From Wuchereria bancrofti (Eukaryota; Nematoda; Chromadorea; Rhabditida; Onchocercidae): DNA of 64,000 bases. Of the stretch, positions 37,907-53,249 are shown one piece after another. The stretch lies in NCBI GenBank assembly GCA_005281725.1, contig SSBO01000008.1, positions 744,001 to 808,000 of the forward strand, written 5' to 3'. The notes under the pieces are model-generated. The model was given only the letters and a program-made list of their open reading frames with translations. It made no database searches and was not told the DNA's origin. How positions within the stretch are numbered: the stretch's first letter is position 1; each line of letters starts with the position of its first letter. Both the position numbers and the translations under genes were made by a program.

Positions 37907-40900
37907 ATCGTCTAATAGGAGTAATTGATGAAAATATCTCAAAAGATTAAAGAAATTTCGTTGAGAGACAATGCGAACATGGAAATGTGCAAGTAGAATT
38001 GATAATTTTAAAATTTTAATTTGAGTTATTTGATAAATTTAAAATTTGAATTTAAGTCATAAAAGGGTAAACGAGTTATATTGAATCTGTAATTAGCCAT
38101 ATAGAATGATTATCATAATTCATAATTCAATCTGAATGCAATCAGTCGTAATGGATTTGGTTACTTCGAAATAATTAATCAACTTTAATAGCTATAATGA
38201 ATGCTAGAGTCAAGCTAAAAATTTGAAAATTTAAAAACCAATTATCAATTAAAGTATTTTGGAACTGAATACAGAATAATTAACAATGTTTTTCTATTTT
38301 ATTGTCTCTTCTTATACAGTTCAAAACTTTTATGCAGATTATAATCGAATGAAAAATATTCATTCCTAAAACTCAGGAGGTTTAATAAAGTTTAAAATTC
38401 CATTCTTAGCAGTTTGAAAGCTTTGAAAGCACATAAATATTGTATGTAATCTTTGTCTTAAAATTATGAATAACAAAGTTAAATATTTTTGAAATTATAA
38501 AAAACTGCCACTTTAAGATACAAACATTTCTTGCTGTTTCTGTTTAACAAGAAATAATTTAATCAAATTTCCACTGGCATTCAAAATTTCATTAGGATAT
38601 TTTTTTGTAATTAATTAAATTTTATGAGTGAGAACACTTCATAAATTTCATAAATTCTATGGGTATTATAATACTAACATATTTAAAATTTTTATAGGAA
38701 ATATTCCAGACCCTATTAATAAGTTTTTTAATATATAAAAATCTTCAATTATATGGAATTTTGATCAGCGATTAGAATCCAAATAATTCTGATAAGAAAG
38801 CAATGCTTAGAAGTATTATTGAGCGTATGGCGTTATTATTTTGCTATGAAAATAATTTTCAAATTAATGACTCAATTTTTAAATTGAAGTATGTTCCATG
38901 TATCAGAAATTTAAACAAGTTCATTTAAGGCGTAATTTTAATTAATTCATCTCTCATTACAATAGGTTTTCAATAGTTTTTTGCTTTATTTTATTTTCAT
39001 TTATTTTGAACTATACATTATTGTCATAATAAAGTATAAACTTACTAATTAATCGATTAAATTTCATTTTTGCTTAAAACAATCTTAACTTCTAATCAAA
39101 ATGATATCATTAAATTAAATCCATCATATACAATCTTAATTCTTGCAAGATTTTCTCAATTGAATTCAAGTTCCAACCAAATTAAATTTCATTCCATTTA
39201 TATTTATCACTCATAGCTTTTTTTTGAAAACATCAATAATATTGAATTGATTTCAGAAAATGTTTGAAAACAAATAAAATGTGATATTATTGATATGAAA
39301 ATTTCATTTGATGATTAATTGCTAATGTAAAAAAGACATTTAAATCCTTTTCTTTTTTATTAAAATTAAAATACATTTTTAATATGTAGAAAAATCGAAA
39401 ATAGAAAAAAAAGAAAGAGAAGAAAGAAAAAAAAAACGAGAATTAAATAAAATTTTCATTTTATCAAACATGTTTACTTTACATAGCAAAGTACAATTAC
39501 TTTAATAATTTTTGCATAACTTTATGCGAATATTTGAGAAATTGATTTTTTTTTTAAAAAANATCGTCTAATAGGAGTAATTGATGAAAATATCTCAAAA
39601 GATTAAAGAAATTTCGTTGAGAGACAATGCGAACATGGAAATGTGCAAGTAGAATTGATAATTTTAAAATTTTAATTTGAGTTATTTGATAAATTTAAAA
39701 TTTGAATTTAAGTCATAAAAGGGTAAACGAGTTATATTGAATCTGTAATTAGCCATATAGAATGATTATCATAATTCATAATTCAATCTGAATGCAATCA
39801 GTCGTAATGGATTTGGTTACTTCGAAATAATTAATCAACTTTAATAGCTATAATGAATGCTAGAGTCAAGCTAAAAATTTGAAAATTTAAAAACCAATTA
39901 TCAATTAAAGTATTTTGGAACTGAATACAGAATAATTAACAATGTTTTTCTATTTTATTGTCTCTTCTTATACAGTTCAAAACTTTTATGCAGATTATAA
40001 TCGAATGAAAAATATTCATTCCTAAAACTCAGGAGGTTTAATAAAGTTTAAAATTCCATTCTTAGCAGTTTGAAAGCTTTGAAAGCACATAAATATTGTA
40101 TGTAATCTTTGTCTTAAAATTATGAATAACAAAGTTAAATATTTTTGAAATTATAAAAAACTGCCACTTTAAGATACAAACATTTCTTGCTGTTTCTGTT
40201 TAACAAGAAATAATTTAATCAAATTTCCACTGGCATTCAAAATTTCATTAGGATATTTTTTTGTAATTAATTAAATTTTATGAGTGAGAACACTTCATAA
40301 ATTTCATAAATTCTATGGGTATTATAATACTAACATATTTAAAATTTTTATAGGAAATATTCCAGACCCTATTAATAAGTTTTTTAATATATAAAAATCT
40401 TCAATTATATGGAATTTTGATCAGCGATTAGAATCCAAATAATTCTGATAAGAAAGCAATGCTTAGAAGTATTATTGAGCGTATGGCGTTATTATTTTGC
40501 TATGAAAATAATTTTCAAATTAATGACTCAATTTTTAAATTGAAGTATGTTCCATGTATCAGAAATTTAAACAAGTTCATTTAAGGCGTAATTTTAATTA
40601 ATTCATCTCTCATTACAATAGGTTTTCAATAGTTTTTTGCTTTATTTTATTTTCATTTATTTTGAACTATACATTATTGTCATAATAAAGTATAAACTTA
40701 CTAATTAATCGATTAAATTTCATTTTTGCTTAAAACAATCTTAACTTCTAATCAAAATGATATCATTAAATTAAATCCATCATATACAATCTTAATTCTT
40801 GCAAGATTTTCTCAATTGAATTCAAGTTCCAACCAAATTAAATTTCATTCCATTTATATTTATCACTCATAGCTTTTTTTTGAAAACATCAATAATATTG

Positions 40901-41217
40901 AATTGATTTCAGAAAATGTTTGAAAACAAATAAAATGTGATATTATTGATATGAAAATTTCATTTGATGATTAATTGCTAATGTAAAAAAGACATTTAAA
41001 TCCTTTTCTTTTTTATTAAAATTAAAATACATTTTTAATATGTAGAAAAATCGAAAATAGAAAAAAAAGAAAGAGAAGAAAGAAAAAAAAAACGAGAATT
41101 AAATAAAATTTTCATTTTATCAAACATGTTTACTTTACATAGCAAAGTACAATTACTTTAATAATTTTTGCATAACTTTATGCGAATATTTGAGAAATTG
41201 ATTTTTTTTTTAAAAAA
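37907..41217. repeat. Assembly overlap around single N (about 1,655 bp twice)
   Basis: 37907-39561 is repeated at 39563 to about 41217 across the N at 39562. No gene is seen in either copy. Confidence 0.9.
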
Positions 41218-44200
41218 AAAGGTGGAGAAAAGAATACAGGAAACTAACAAAAGACAAAATATTATAAAAAAATAAAGGAAAATAGTTGAAATAAGAATGT
41301 TTCCTGAGATATTTAATTCCTATTATTTATATTACTAAAATGTTGAAAGTGATCTAAACATGTTTGATAAAGTGATCTAAAAAAATTTTTTTTTCACAGT
41401 TATCATTTTGACAAAATCAATTCATTTTTTTTTAAACCTTTGTCACTCTTCCTTTTCTCTTTCTTTTTGAAATAAATTTTAATATCGCAAATTTAATAAT
41501 GTATATTGCAAATTTAGTATTATTGCATATTTTAATTTATGCTTATTTTTAGGATGCATCAATACATTATATAATTTGTTCGTTTGTTTCATTTTTATTT
41601 TTTAGATATAAATGAAGTTTGATTTAATTTAATTTATATTGCTAAGTTTCTTTTTGTATAGATTTTAAAACTTTCGACTAAAAAAGGAATTGTTTGTTTG
41701 ATTTTTCTTTTAAATTAAATGATAAAAAAAAGTTATGAATGGATAGGTTATAAATTGATCACAAGCAAAAAAACAAGGGAGAATTGTTTTCATAAAATAA
41801 ATTTAAGCTAATGAATTTGTTAATAACTGAATTAATCAATTGATTATGCTTGATTGAAAGTTATACTGGAAACATTTTACAGTATAAAATTAAAGTTAAA
41901 CTATCAATTTATTTTCAATGTAATTAGCAACGTAACACTTTCAAATTATTGCAGAATTACAATGATGAAAAATTAATTTTAAAAAATCGAAATGAAATAA
42001 ATTTTTAAGAAAAGATTAGAAAAATGTAATATAAAATTAATTAATTGCATAAAATTTCGACTTAAAAGTCACACAAATAACCACTTAAAATTAATTATCC
42101 ATGAAGGTAAATGAAGGTAAAATTTTAACTCATAGCTATTCAAAGGATTTATAAATCAAAATTTGCGCTGACTCATACTTCAACCATTTAAATTGAATCA
42201 CTGCAACTTAGCAGCAACATTTACGCTTACTTAGTTTTTGATTGCTTTTGAGCTATAATTTATATATTTTCTAATTTTAACTTTTTAACTGTAAAGTCTT
42301 ACATTTATATAAATAAATTATGCAAAAAAACATTAAATTATTTTATGAATAAAATTTACTTTTTTTTGTCAAGAGGATTTATTACATTTAATTTTTTTGC
42401 TTATTGCACACAATATTATTTGGAATGTTTGTAGTGCTGTATGATTGTTTAAAAAGTAATTAAATAAATACTAATCAATTACTTTAAATTTGAAAAAAAC
42501 AGAATAAAACTAACACAATTTAATTCTAGTTTGAAATCAAATAAAAAAGGTTTGTCAAGTTTCAGTTCCAATTTAGGCATAAGTAATATGAAATTAATAA
42601 AGTTTATAAATTGAATTAATTTTTGTATTTATAATTGTTAATCTATGCAGGATCTTAACAGATTTTGAATTAACTGCCAGCCGAAAATTATAAAAGAATT
42701 CGATTACATTATAAATGGAAGTTTATTTAAAATTTTAATAAATTGAAATAGTTTGAAAATTTGTATCCAAGTGTGTGTGTATGTATTTATTATAAAAAAT
42801 AATATCAATTAAAAAGTAATAGAAATTTTATTTTAAAAAATTTGAAGTTTGCTGTCTTTTTCTTAACATACATATTTAAAAAATTTTTTTGTGCATTTTT
42901 ACTAAAATGCATCAAATGAACTGAAATAATAAAGCAAATTTAATAACTATTAAATAAATGCATTTTTTTTCGGTGTTTTCTCAAAATCTATTACCTTATT
43001 GTTTATTTTACTCGCTGTTATTGTAGCTCTTATTTATTATTTATTTGGATATGTTCAAATGAAATACAATTTTTTTTTTTGCACAGACAAACCTAAAATT
43101 TTACTTAATATAAGCACTTATTATAAGCTGAATGCTTTCTTTTTAAGTATTTATTGTACGTAAAAGTTATCTATGGAAGAGTTTAAGCCAAGTGGAGTGA
43201 AATTAAATTTAACTCAAAAATTTGGATTCATCCATCAATTTAAACTTTTTGATATTGTATCTATATAAGAATCAAGAAAAAAATGGAAAAAAGTTACCAA
43301 ATATGTTCTGTAAGATTAATCATTCCTCAATTTTTTGGGTCAACGAAAAAAAATTTTTGTAAATTAAAAATTTCTCAGAATAAACCCCATTTTTTGTTCA
43401 CCAACAAAAACGGAAAGAAAAAGAGAAGGAACGAGAGAGGAAGAAAGGAAGTAAAAAAGCGAAAGACATTTAAATTTGCAATGATTAAATGAGTTGTCAA
43501 TTTTTAACTTTCAACAAGTTATGATGCATGCATTAAAAAAAATGAGATAAACATAAATTTAATTAAAGTTAACACCAAATAACAAGACGTATGATATAAT
43601 TAAGAAAGTTATACAAACTGAAATTAAAGGGAAGTTAGTATAAAATTGTTACTCAACTGCAACAATAACAACAAGAACATATTTGTTTGGTGAACAAACT
43701 TGAAGAAATAGCAATAACAGCAATATATTTGTTGATAAATAAAATCTATCAGTTCATTTATTAAACAATTTCGACGAAAGTGTTAAATGCGAAGTAAAAA
43801 TTCTAAAAACTGAAATAAAAAGTAATCTTTTATCGAAAGACATATTCGTGACCTATACATATTAGTATGGAAACTGATAGCAATGATAGTTAAATCGTAT
43901 TTTATCAAAATTTAAAAAAAGGGATTGAAGTAGTAATTGAGAAGCATTCTTTAACGCTTTTTACATCAGTTTAATTTATTAATCAAACATTGGTATGTGA
44001 ATATATATGGGTTCTGAATGGATAAACATAATTCAATTAACAAAATGCATATTTTGATAAAATGATAACATAGTGAATATTCTGATAAGACAATAAATAA
44101 TGAATATTCTGATAAAATGATAACATAACGAATATTTTGATAAAATATGGATGAATTCGATGAATTATTTCAAATCGATATAAATGATGAAATCATTATA

Positions 44201-47200
44201 GGAAAAGATGTTGAGCAAAAAATTTTCGCCTTAATTTATCAAATTGTATTGAATTTTGTTGGGAATTTTTTTGTAAAATGCAACTAAGATCACAAATTCA
44301 ATAATAATTAAATTTTTATAGAATATTTTCACATAAAAATTATAATAAAAATTTTTTTATTTATATAATTTCTTATTTTCAAATGTTTGACTTTTTTCCT
44401 CAATCATTTTTTCATTCAAATTAGATCTGATTGTTATTTTGATAGTTAAAAATTAGTCTAATCATTTAAAAAAAAAAACTATGTCTTCTTTTGCAATTTA
44501 TAACTATGTGGTGCTATTTTAAACCTTTTTGAACTTAAAATACTATTGTCACTTGTTATGTGAAATATTTGAAAATTTAAATCGACTTTACCATTTATTT
44601 TTAAAATATTCAAAGATTAAAACTTTAAGAGTTTGGAATGAGTTTTTTTTTTTGGAAGGTTCTAGTTACGTAGGTTTCTTATTTTCTTTTTTAAAATAAT
44701 AATCTAAAATTTAAAATGAAACTAAAGAAAATTTTACAAAAAAGAAAATTCCATTTTATTTTTGCATAATTTATTATGTCTAAAACCAATTTATGCTGTC
44801 TTTAATACTATAAAAACTAAAATTCCTTAAAAAATGTTGCCATAAACATTTCATCAAAAAATTAAACAGTTTATATCCATGAATTGAAAGAAAAAAAAAG
44901 TCTCATATTTTATTTTTTAAATAGTTACAATATAACAGAAGTGAGGATGTTGAATAATTTTGTTATGAACTGAATCGAATTAAATTATTTTTAATTTCAA
45001 AAGCCATATTTTGCTAAAAAAAAATGATAATAAATCATTATCCATTCATTTTCGTTTTGTTTTCTTTTTCCAGTTAAATAATACCTTTTAAAAGGAAACA
45101 AAACAAGTTCATATATTTATTAGTAGACAGAAAAAGAAATCAAACAGAAAAAAGTCAAAATTTCAAAAAATCAAAAATTTAGGTTTTGAAATAAACCAAA
45201 ATTTTTTCTTTTTTTATAAAAAATTTTTTCATCTTTTTTTTTAATTCAAATAATTGTTTTCAATTAATCAAATAGCATTATATGTTAATTTCACTTGATT
45301 AATTTAAATATTTATGTATTGAAATGTCGAAGCTTTATTAATTTCATATATTCATATCACTAAACTAATCATACAACTTTCTTTCTTTTTTCACCATTTT
45401 TTAATTTTTCATAATTTTGTAAAATGTCATAATTGTATGGGACATTTTGCTTAATGGTATGCATTTATTCATTCAACAATAAACTAAGAAGTGACGAGAT
45501 TAAAGAAGAAAAAAGGAAAAAAAAACAAAATAAGGTCGAATCTAAATTAATCATATTCCAATATCCATTTATGCAATATTTTTTCATTTTTTAAGAATAA
45601 GAAAGTAAATAAATGAACATTGAAATTGTAATAATTTTTCCTTTTTCATTTTATAGTGAAAATTTATTATGAAAAATTAGCTTTAATGGTATTTTCAATT
45701 GATCATTTTTTCTTTTTTTGCATAATATATAATAAACGAATGGAAAAATAAATTGTATCAAAAAAACCAATTTCATTTTAAATTATTTTTGTTATTTCGA
45801 AAGATTCCAAAAAAAAAAAGAAAAAAAATTACGATTTTCAATAAAGTATACTGGCAGCAATTTTTTATTTATTTTTATTTTATACAAATGAAGTATAAAT
45901 ATTACTTATTTATATGTTTATATATACAGCAGTTAATGGGAAATCATAAAAAAAGCTCATCATGTAGTTGAATAAATTAATTAGCTTTTATCTTAGAGAG
46001 AATAAGAGAAAGAGAGAGGCAGAGAGAGGGAAAAAGATGATAAAAAAATTATCACATAGGAAATTGTGATATGAGAAATTACGATAATAGGATATTTGAT
46101 AATTTTAGACACAGTGAAAGGAGAAGATTAATTAGCAAAAGCTATATGACCTCTTTAATCAATAATTATTCTTAATCACTTAATTATAATTATTATTAAT
46201 AACACAATAATAGTATATAGTCAAATAATAATAATAATAACAACAATAACAATAATAATGGTGACAAATAAATAAATTAATTAGCTAGATAAATAAATAA
46301 ATTAAATAAATCAGTAAAGAAGTGAATAAATAAATTTAATTAATTAAGTAAATAAATGTTTTCGTCAATATTAACAAATAAATAACAATAATTATTATTC
46401 TCACCCATTTTTTCAATTTATTTTGAGATTTTAAAGTTTTCAAAATGAATCTTCTTACATTCTTCTATTTTCAGTAAGTTAAAAAATATTATTGAAGAAG
46501 GTAACAGGAATAAGTTCAAGAAATGCTAAATGAGAGTATAGAGAGAATCGATTAATACACTCGGGAATATATTGTTAAATCAATCTTTACTATTCCTAAT
46601 TCTTTGCAAACTAGAGTAATGACGATGAAGGAGGATATTATCAAATTTGCATGTTACGATCATCTTCTGCTTGATTGCTAGTTTTTAGGAATATAATTTT
46701 TTTTTTTGAGAAAATTTGTCAAAAATTTTGGTTTTATTTATTTATTTTCTTTTTTTTTTGAAAAAGTAAAGCAAAAAAATTTTTGATGTATTCAAGTGAG
46801 ATAATTACGCATTTTGATACCAAAAAGCAGAAGAAAAAATGAGAAAAATATTCATTTTGCTAAATAAAACTAAAATTTTGATAAGTTAATTTGAAATAAA
46901 ATTTCATTTAAATTATTGATATAATAATATTTTCTTTTCACAAAATGAGAAATACTCAAATATTCTGAAACAATATTTGTTTAAAAAATTTCAAACAAAC
47001 AATATGAATCTTTAATTATTAATCAGAAGTTAAACTAATCCTTTACTTGTAATTAACAAAACTAAAACTGATATTAACATTTTTTTTTAAAAAAAATCTT
47101 ATAAAACTTTGAAGGAAATTTTATTTTTTCAAAATTATAAAATATTGAAAAAAGAAAACAAAAAAAAAAAATGCTATATGCATAGAAATTTATTTCAATA

Positions 47201-49120
47201 ATTCCTGACTTGATAACAAAATTCTTCTTCAAAACTATTTAAACATTTTTCCTCCTTTTTTTTACTCAAATTTTTATCGTTTTTCTTTTCCTACCTCTTT
47301 CTCATTTCACTAATTCATTTTCATTCTTCTTTTCAATATTTAGCATTTTTGGAATTATCATTTTTGGGAAATACATCACTCAGTACTCATTTACTCAATA
47401 ATAGAATAAATGATTTTTGAATGAATAATAAATTAATGATGAATAATAATATATCAATAGATAGGACACAAATATTTATACAAAATTAATGGCCCTTAAA
47501 AATGAAAAAAATTTCTCTCTCAATCATTCTAAATTCCCGTCTCATACGATTAATGATGCATAATATCTACTTATTAAGAGTTTTTTTTTACTACCCATTT
47601 ACTAAAAATCCTTTTGTTATCCCTTTCTCTCTCCTTCCCTCTCTCTCTCTCTCCCTTCAATCCCAAAATTCTGAGTGTATTTCATTTTCTCTCTTATCAT
47701 TTCTTCTGCTACTATCACTGTGATAATTCATTTGTTTTCACAGTTTATGCATTAAATAAGAAATGAATTAAAAGCTAAATCAAATAATTATATCACATGT
47801 TTTCTTAATGATATAAATGATAATATGCCATTATGCAAATAATCATAAATGTTTATTTAACAATTAAGTAAAAAAAAAAGAAATTCCATCGTATGAAATA
47901 TTAATATTTAAATTATTTGCATAGTTTTTGATTTTTCAAAAGCTTTTCTCCTCTTTTTTTATTGGTAAAATATACTTTTGAAATAGCAACAAATTTAATA
48001 GATTAAATTATTTGAAATTATTACCACCAACATAGTACATATTTTCCATTTATACTAGTATCTGCGTTGTTTTTTAATTGCATTATATTTTAATTTTTAT
48101 AATTTCAAATAAATTTCACATTATTATTTCGATTAAGTTTTATGCTTCCGAAAAAAAATTAAAAAAGATAAAAATTGAAATTTATTCAAAAAATCATAAC
48201 AATAGATATATCCTTGATTTCTTTTTTCATCAAAATAGGTAAGATTAGATAATAAGGAAATAACTGGAATGAAGTTTTATTATACTAAACTTTTCAAGTT
48301 TGCCCAACATTCTGCTTTCCTGTGATATGCATTCCATTAGAGTATGTAAATTTATACTTTATAATGGTTTATTTTAAAATCTTAGAAGCTCATATTTACT
48401 TTTTGCATATAAGTATAAAAATCATTTATAATATTCAGAATTTTTTATTTAAAATCAATTATATTGTTCTCATATTTTAATCATGTGAAAAAAAAGCAAC
48501 TGAAATCACTGCATTTCTTATTTTAGTTCATTTACGTACGGTAAATTTCATGCATCGTTTATCTTATCGTTAAGCTAATTCACTTACTGCTAATTTCTTT
48601 CTGTATATAAAATTTAAGAAAAATTTACGAAATTTTGTTTTCAAATTAAAATTCTTCCTGCTCATAAAAATTCAACCACAATTTCAATAATAATTTAACT
48701 TATTGAAAAATGAAAAAAGAAAAATTTCTCTGTTGAAATTAAAGGAAAAAATAACAGAACTAAAGGAAAAAATAAGAAATTTTCATTCTTCCTTGAAGAA
48801 ATAAAAAAAAAGGTTTGAACATATGCATATGCAACAATGAAATTTGGAAGTTTTTTTTACACAAATTTTGACAAGAAAAAAAAAAGAAAATTTCCATAAT
48901 TATTTTAGCTAAAAAGAAGTGCAATGGAAAGAGTTGATAACAAAAGATGGAAATGAGTCTCTCTCTTACTTAACTTATTCGATTTGATTTTGTACTTCAT
49001 TTCAATCGACTTCAAATAAGCCCCAAAAGACAACCAATTCCGCCTCTTGTGATGCAAATTTACACTTCCTCTCTTCCTTTCTTCCTCCTTCATTTTATTC
49101 CAAATGCAACCATACACCAC

Positions 49121-49158
<38 letters not shown>

Positions 49159-50440
49159 ACTCCAAATACTACTACTACAACTATTTATTTCCTACAATTA
49201 TTTTTCTCTCTTCAAGTCATTCATTTAGTTATTCATTCCCTCATTCATTCAGTCATTTCATTCTATTCAATTCAATCTATTTTGTGATTATTAAATCATA
49301 TTTCGATTAGCTTTTCTTCATACATAAAATTTAAATTTCTATTGAGTAGTTTAATAGTTTATCATCAATATAGATATGTACAATGTACTATTTATATTAT
49401 TCATAATATCTCATATCTGTTATAACTTTAATTTTTAATTTTAGATTTTAAATATAAAGAAAAATTATGTAGGCGTAGAAATAAGCTAGTTGGTTACAAT
49501 ATTTGAAATTTAAAATACTGCAAACATTACAATAAATTAGTTTCCTGACATTATAAATCTTATCCATTATTGAAAACATCACATCTTAATATCTTTCTTT
49601 TCTTTGATATCTTTGTTTTTTCTTGTTTTCTTAAAGTTTCTAATATATATTACTTATGATCACTTACCAGTTACTCATATTCACTTTGTTTGAATCGCAA
49701 TCACTTCTTATTTCACGTTGATAGAAGTAATTAATTTATATGGTTAAGTGGATTAACAAATTTTTGATAAATATCATTAAAATACTTCATTGTGTTTTGA
49801 ATTGAAAATGTTAGAGATCTGCTAAATCATCATCTCAATGAAGTGATAAGAATTCATTCGAAAACGTTTGTAAATTGCATATTTTAGCTTTTAAGATTTT
49901 TCGATATATTCTGATTTATGAAAAAATTTTCCAATTTCTTGTATTCGAGTTGAGATAATATGAGTGAAATATGACTAAAATTGAATTTTGATGAATTCTT
50001 TCAACTAATTGTAAAATATTATGTGAAAATTTGGAAAGGTAAATGAAAAAATTTTTAAAGAATATATTTCCAGTTAATCAAAATTAAAAAAATTACTTCA
50101 AAAACTTTCAATCATTAAAAAAATAGATGCATTAGAAGTGTTAATTGATTTTATCAGACAACGAATTCATACAGTGATTGATTACGTGGATTCGTTAAAT
50201 CTTCATGTCAATAATGTCAAAACAATTAAATTCAACTAAAAATTATGAAAAGATATTACCATCTTCAAACAAATGAATTTTTCTTTTTTTTTCCTTTTCT
50301 TGATTTAATAATGGAAAGTTAAGTATTGGTAGGAGTAATCTATGGCTATTAATTTGATACATACATTAACAAATTGATCTGTAACAAGAAGTAATATTAA
50401 GAATTCTCTTCCTGTTATTCTCATTTACCCACATCTAACA
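41218..50440. other. Gene-poor AT-rich DNA
   Basis: About 9 kb with no exon I can support. Short open frames are low-complexity or lysine/phenylalanine-rich. Simple repeats include AAT/AAC runs (46,220-46,260), AAATAAAT runs (46,265-46,360), a CT tract (47,625-47,655) and a CA tract (49,121-49,158). Confidence 0.5.
49121..49158. repeat. CA dinucleotide microsatellite
   Basis: ACACAT/CACACA run of about 38 bp. It creates open frames on both strands with Cys/Val or His/Thr repeats that are not genes. Confidence 0.9.
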
Positions 50441-50449
50441 TTCTTATCT

Positions 50450-50915
50450 TTTTACCCCTTCCCCCACTTTTCCCCGTTTATTATAATTTCGTGGTAAACG
50501 TCGAATACGGTCATAGGTTAGGGGTGTGTGATGATTGGGTGTGGCAATATATGATAAGTAGACATGTCGCTGGTGAATTTATGGTAGACCCCACCCCATC
50601 CCATCACATCACATTCTAGCTATGCTTATCTTACACGCCTTTCTTTCATCCGTTTTACTGCTGTTAGCCGGAAGATGAGGTGGAGCAGAAGGTGGCGGTG
50701 ATCCATTTTACCGGATGGCTCTAGAAGGAGGGACGGGTGAATTAATCCCATTCCTCCTCCCTCTTCTGGGCGTGTCACCTAAACAATTCTACCTCATTTA
50801 CTGCTCATTTCATGTCATCCAGTCATACTTTTTCGTAGCCTTTAATCATTTATATATATTGTTGATCGGGGTGGATGGAAGAAAGATGGATTTCAATTCC
50901 GATTCCGGATAACTG
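50450..50915. other. GC-rich island in AT-rich DNA
   Basis: A ~450-bp stretch with much higher G+C than its surroundings, containing CCCACCCCATCCCATCACAT, GGTGGAGCAGAAGGTGGCGG and GATTCCGATTCCGGAT. Plus strand 50715-50912 is open from an ATG (MALEGGTGELIPFLLPL), and the minus strand carries a proline-rich stretch (SPPPSAPPHLPANSSK). No splice-consistent gene could be built. It could be an exon of an unseen gene, a promoter or enhancer, or a fragment of transferred or mobile DNA. Confidence 0.4.
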
Positions 50916-51744
50916 TCCGAATGATTATTTAAACAGATACTGTTTTACTCACTGTATAGGCAAGATTGCATTAATTGCATGTTTCTCAAATATATATATA
51001 GACTATTAAATATATCATTGATTTCATATCAGTAATTCTTTTATGGAAATGATTGCTAAATTTTTTAAAATACTGATGATAATATTAAGAAGTAATTAAT
51101 ATAGAGAAATGAATTATGGATATTTCTCAGATAAATTTTAATCTTTTAATCAATTAATTTGTTCATTTTTTCTTTCTTTCTTTTGCAACTGTAACATTTA
51201 AAATTTATTTCTGGCAAAAATGAAATAAATATATCAAAAGAGAACTTTCCCATAATATGTAAAATTTGATGAATTGAAAATTTCATCATCATTTTATTGG
51301 ATTCTAACCCATTTTACATTTTCAAGTATTCAGTATATATTATTTGTCAACAAGAATCGTTGACAAGTGGTTTCTTTTTTCAGATATTTCTCTTTTCCTT
51401 TCTTTTTTCCTCCCTTTACTTTTAATCTATTCTCTCTATCTCTTTTCCAATTTACAATGTAGCATTTCATCAAAATGGTACTAATAAAAAAAAGAAAAAA
51501 AAGATAAACCAACCAACAAAAATGGTACTTCGTTTTTTATATTCGCCTATTTTTTCTGATTGTTTGTTTTTGGTTAAATTTGATCGGTTTTTTTCTTTTT
51601 TCATTCTTTTTTTTATTTGTACCTTCAAAAAGTACAATAATTGAAAAGAAAGGCATTACTATATTCTTATTTGACAATTGTATGAAATTTTTTTGGTAAA
51701 AAATATCTCATTGAATTTTTATAACGAACAAAGGAAAAAATTTT

Positions 51745-51820
51745 TTTTTTAAGAATTGTGGAAAGAGAAAGAGGAAGAGGGAGAGAGAGGGACAGGAGAA
51801 GGAGAGGAAGAGGGAAATTG
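51745..51820. repeat. Purine (GA) tract
   Basis: GAAAGAGGAAGAGGGAGAGA-type run on the plus strand of about 75 bp. Confidence 0.8.
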
Positions 51821-52525
51821 ATGACAAAGAGGAAATTTTTAAAGGTTGAATGGTAACCTGTTGCTATACTCTTCTCTTGTTCACACTTTTTTTTTCATTT
51901 CTTTCTCTTTTTCTTTTCTTTCAATTTAATATAAAAGCCGGTTTCATCACTTATGAATTTATTTCATTCTTATAATTTCAAATGTTCCATCTTTTCCTCA
52001 TTTCTTTCTGTCCATCTGTCTGTCTTTCCCTCTCTCTTTTTCTTCCTGCCCCTTTCTCTCATCAATTATTATTTATTCAACTTCATTTCTTTACTTTTAT
52101 TTGCATCCTTAACATCATGTTTACTTAGTAAAAAGTTCACATTGGTACTATTTCCTTATTATCTTTGCAAAAATTTTACTAATTTTTCCTTCATTTTCTT
52201 TTCTCTCTTTATCATTGCTATCTTTTATGATTAATCGAAGCAAAATTGTCAGTAACTAATGAATTATTTAATGTCAGTTACATTTTAAATAAATTAATGA
52301 TTATGCTGATTAATTTTGATAACACAAAAAAAACCGAAAGAAAAATGTTAATCAAGTAAAATAATTGGAGCAATTTTAACTTAACTTAGCTTAAGTTTGC
52401 TTAATAATCACTGATGTTTGGAAGAGAAAAGTACGATAGCTTAAGATACGGTAATTTTTTTATTCATATAGTTTTAAAAGTTTATTTAAAAAGTTTGTAT
52501 TCATATGGTTTAAAAATTAATCAAT

Positions 52526-52844
52526 TAAATTCTAAAATTTTCAGTTTATTTTCAATCTATGTATATTTATTTCATCCAACTTAAATGAAAATTATATACT
52601 TCTTGTTCTTTTTATATCTTTCAATTGGCTGTTTTCTTTATTCAATCTATTCATTCCAACCAACCCGTTGTTTGAACTTTATTANTAAATTCTAAAATTT
52701 TCAGTTTATTTTCAATCTATGTATATTTATTTCATCCAACTTAAATGAAAATTATATACTTCTTGTTCTTTTTATATCTTTCAATTGGCTGTTTTCTTTA
52801 TTCAATCTATTCATTCCAACCAACCCGTTGTTTGAACTTTATTA
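52526..52844. repeat. Assembly overlap around single N (159 bp twice)
   Basis: 52526-52684 is repeated at 52686-52844 across the N at 52685. Confidence 0.9.
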
Positions 52845-53249
52845 ACATATTATCATTTTTAATTATCACTATTCTCATTAACATTCATTCATTATATTGA
52901 AATCATATTCATTTATTCAATTCATTGTTATTCGTTCAGCTAAAATAGTCATATTGTCATTTGAATATGTATGCCTTTTTTAATTACCCTCACTTCAAAT
53001 ATACCACAATCTTCTTTTTACGAACCATTTTACCTTTCCCTTTTTCTTTTTCACTTATTTCACCTTTTCCTTATTCATTTTCATTGTTCATCCGCCTTTT
53101 CTGTCATCTAACAATGGTTAATAGCGATAATGGTTCAATTACCTATCTCTCAATGTATGTCCAACTTATACGAAAACTATACCCTTCTACCCTAATATCA
53201 TTTAATCAGTCATTAATTTCAATCATTGAGTTTGCTCAACATCATTAGT

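Noticed and set aside
49104..49310. Plus-strand frame with His/Thr repeat
   Set aside because: Created by the CA microsatellite at 49121-49158.
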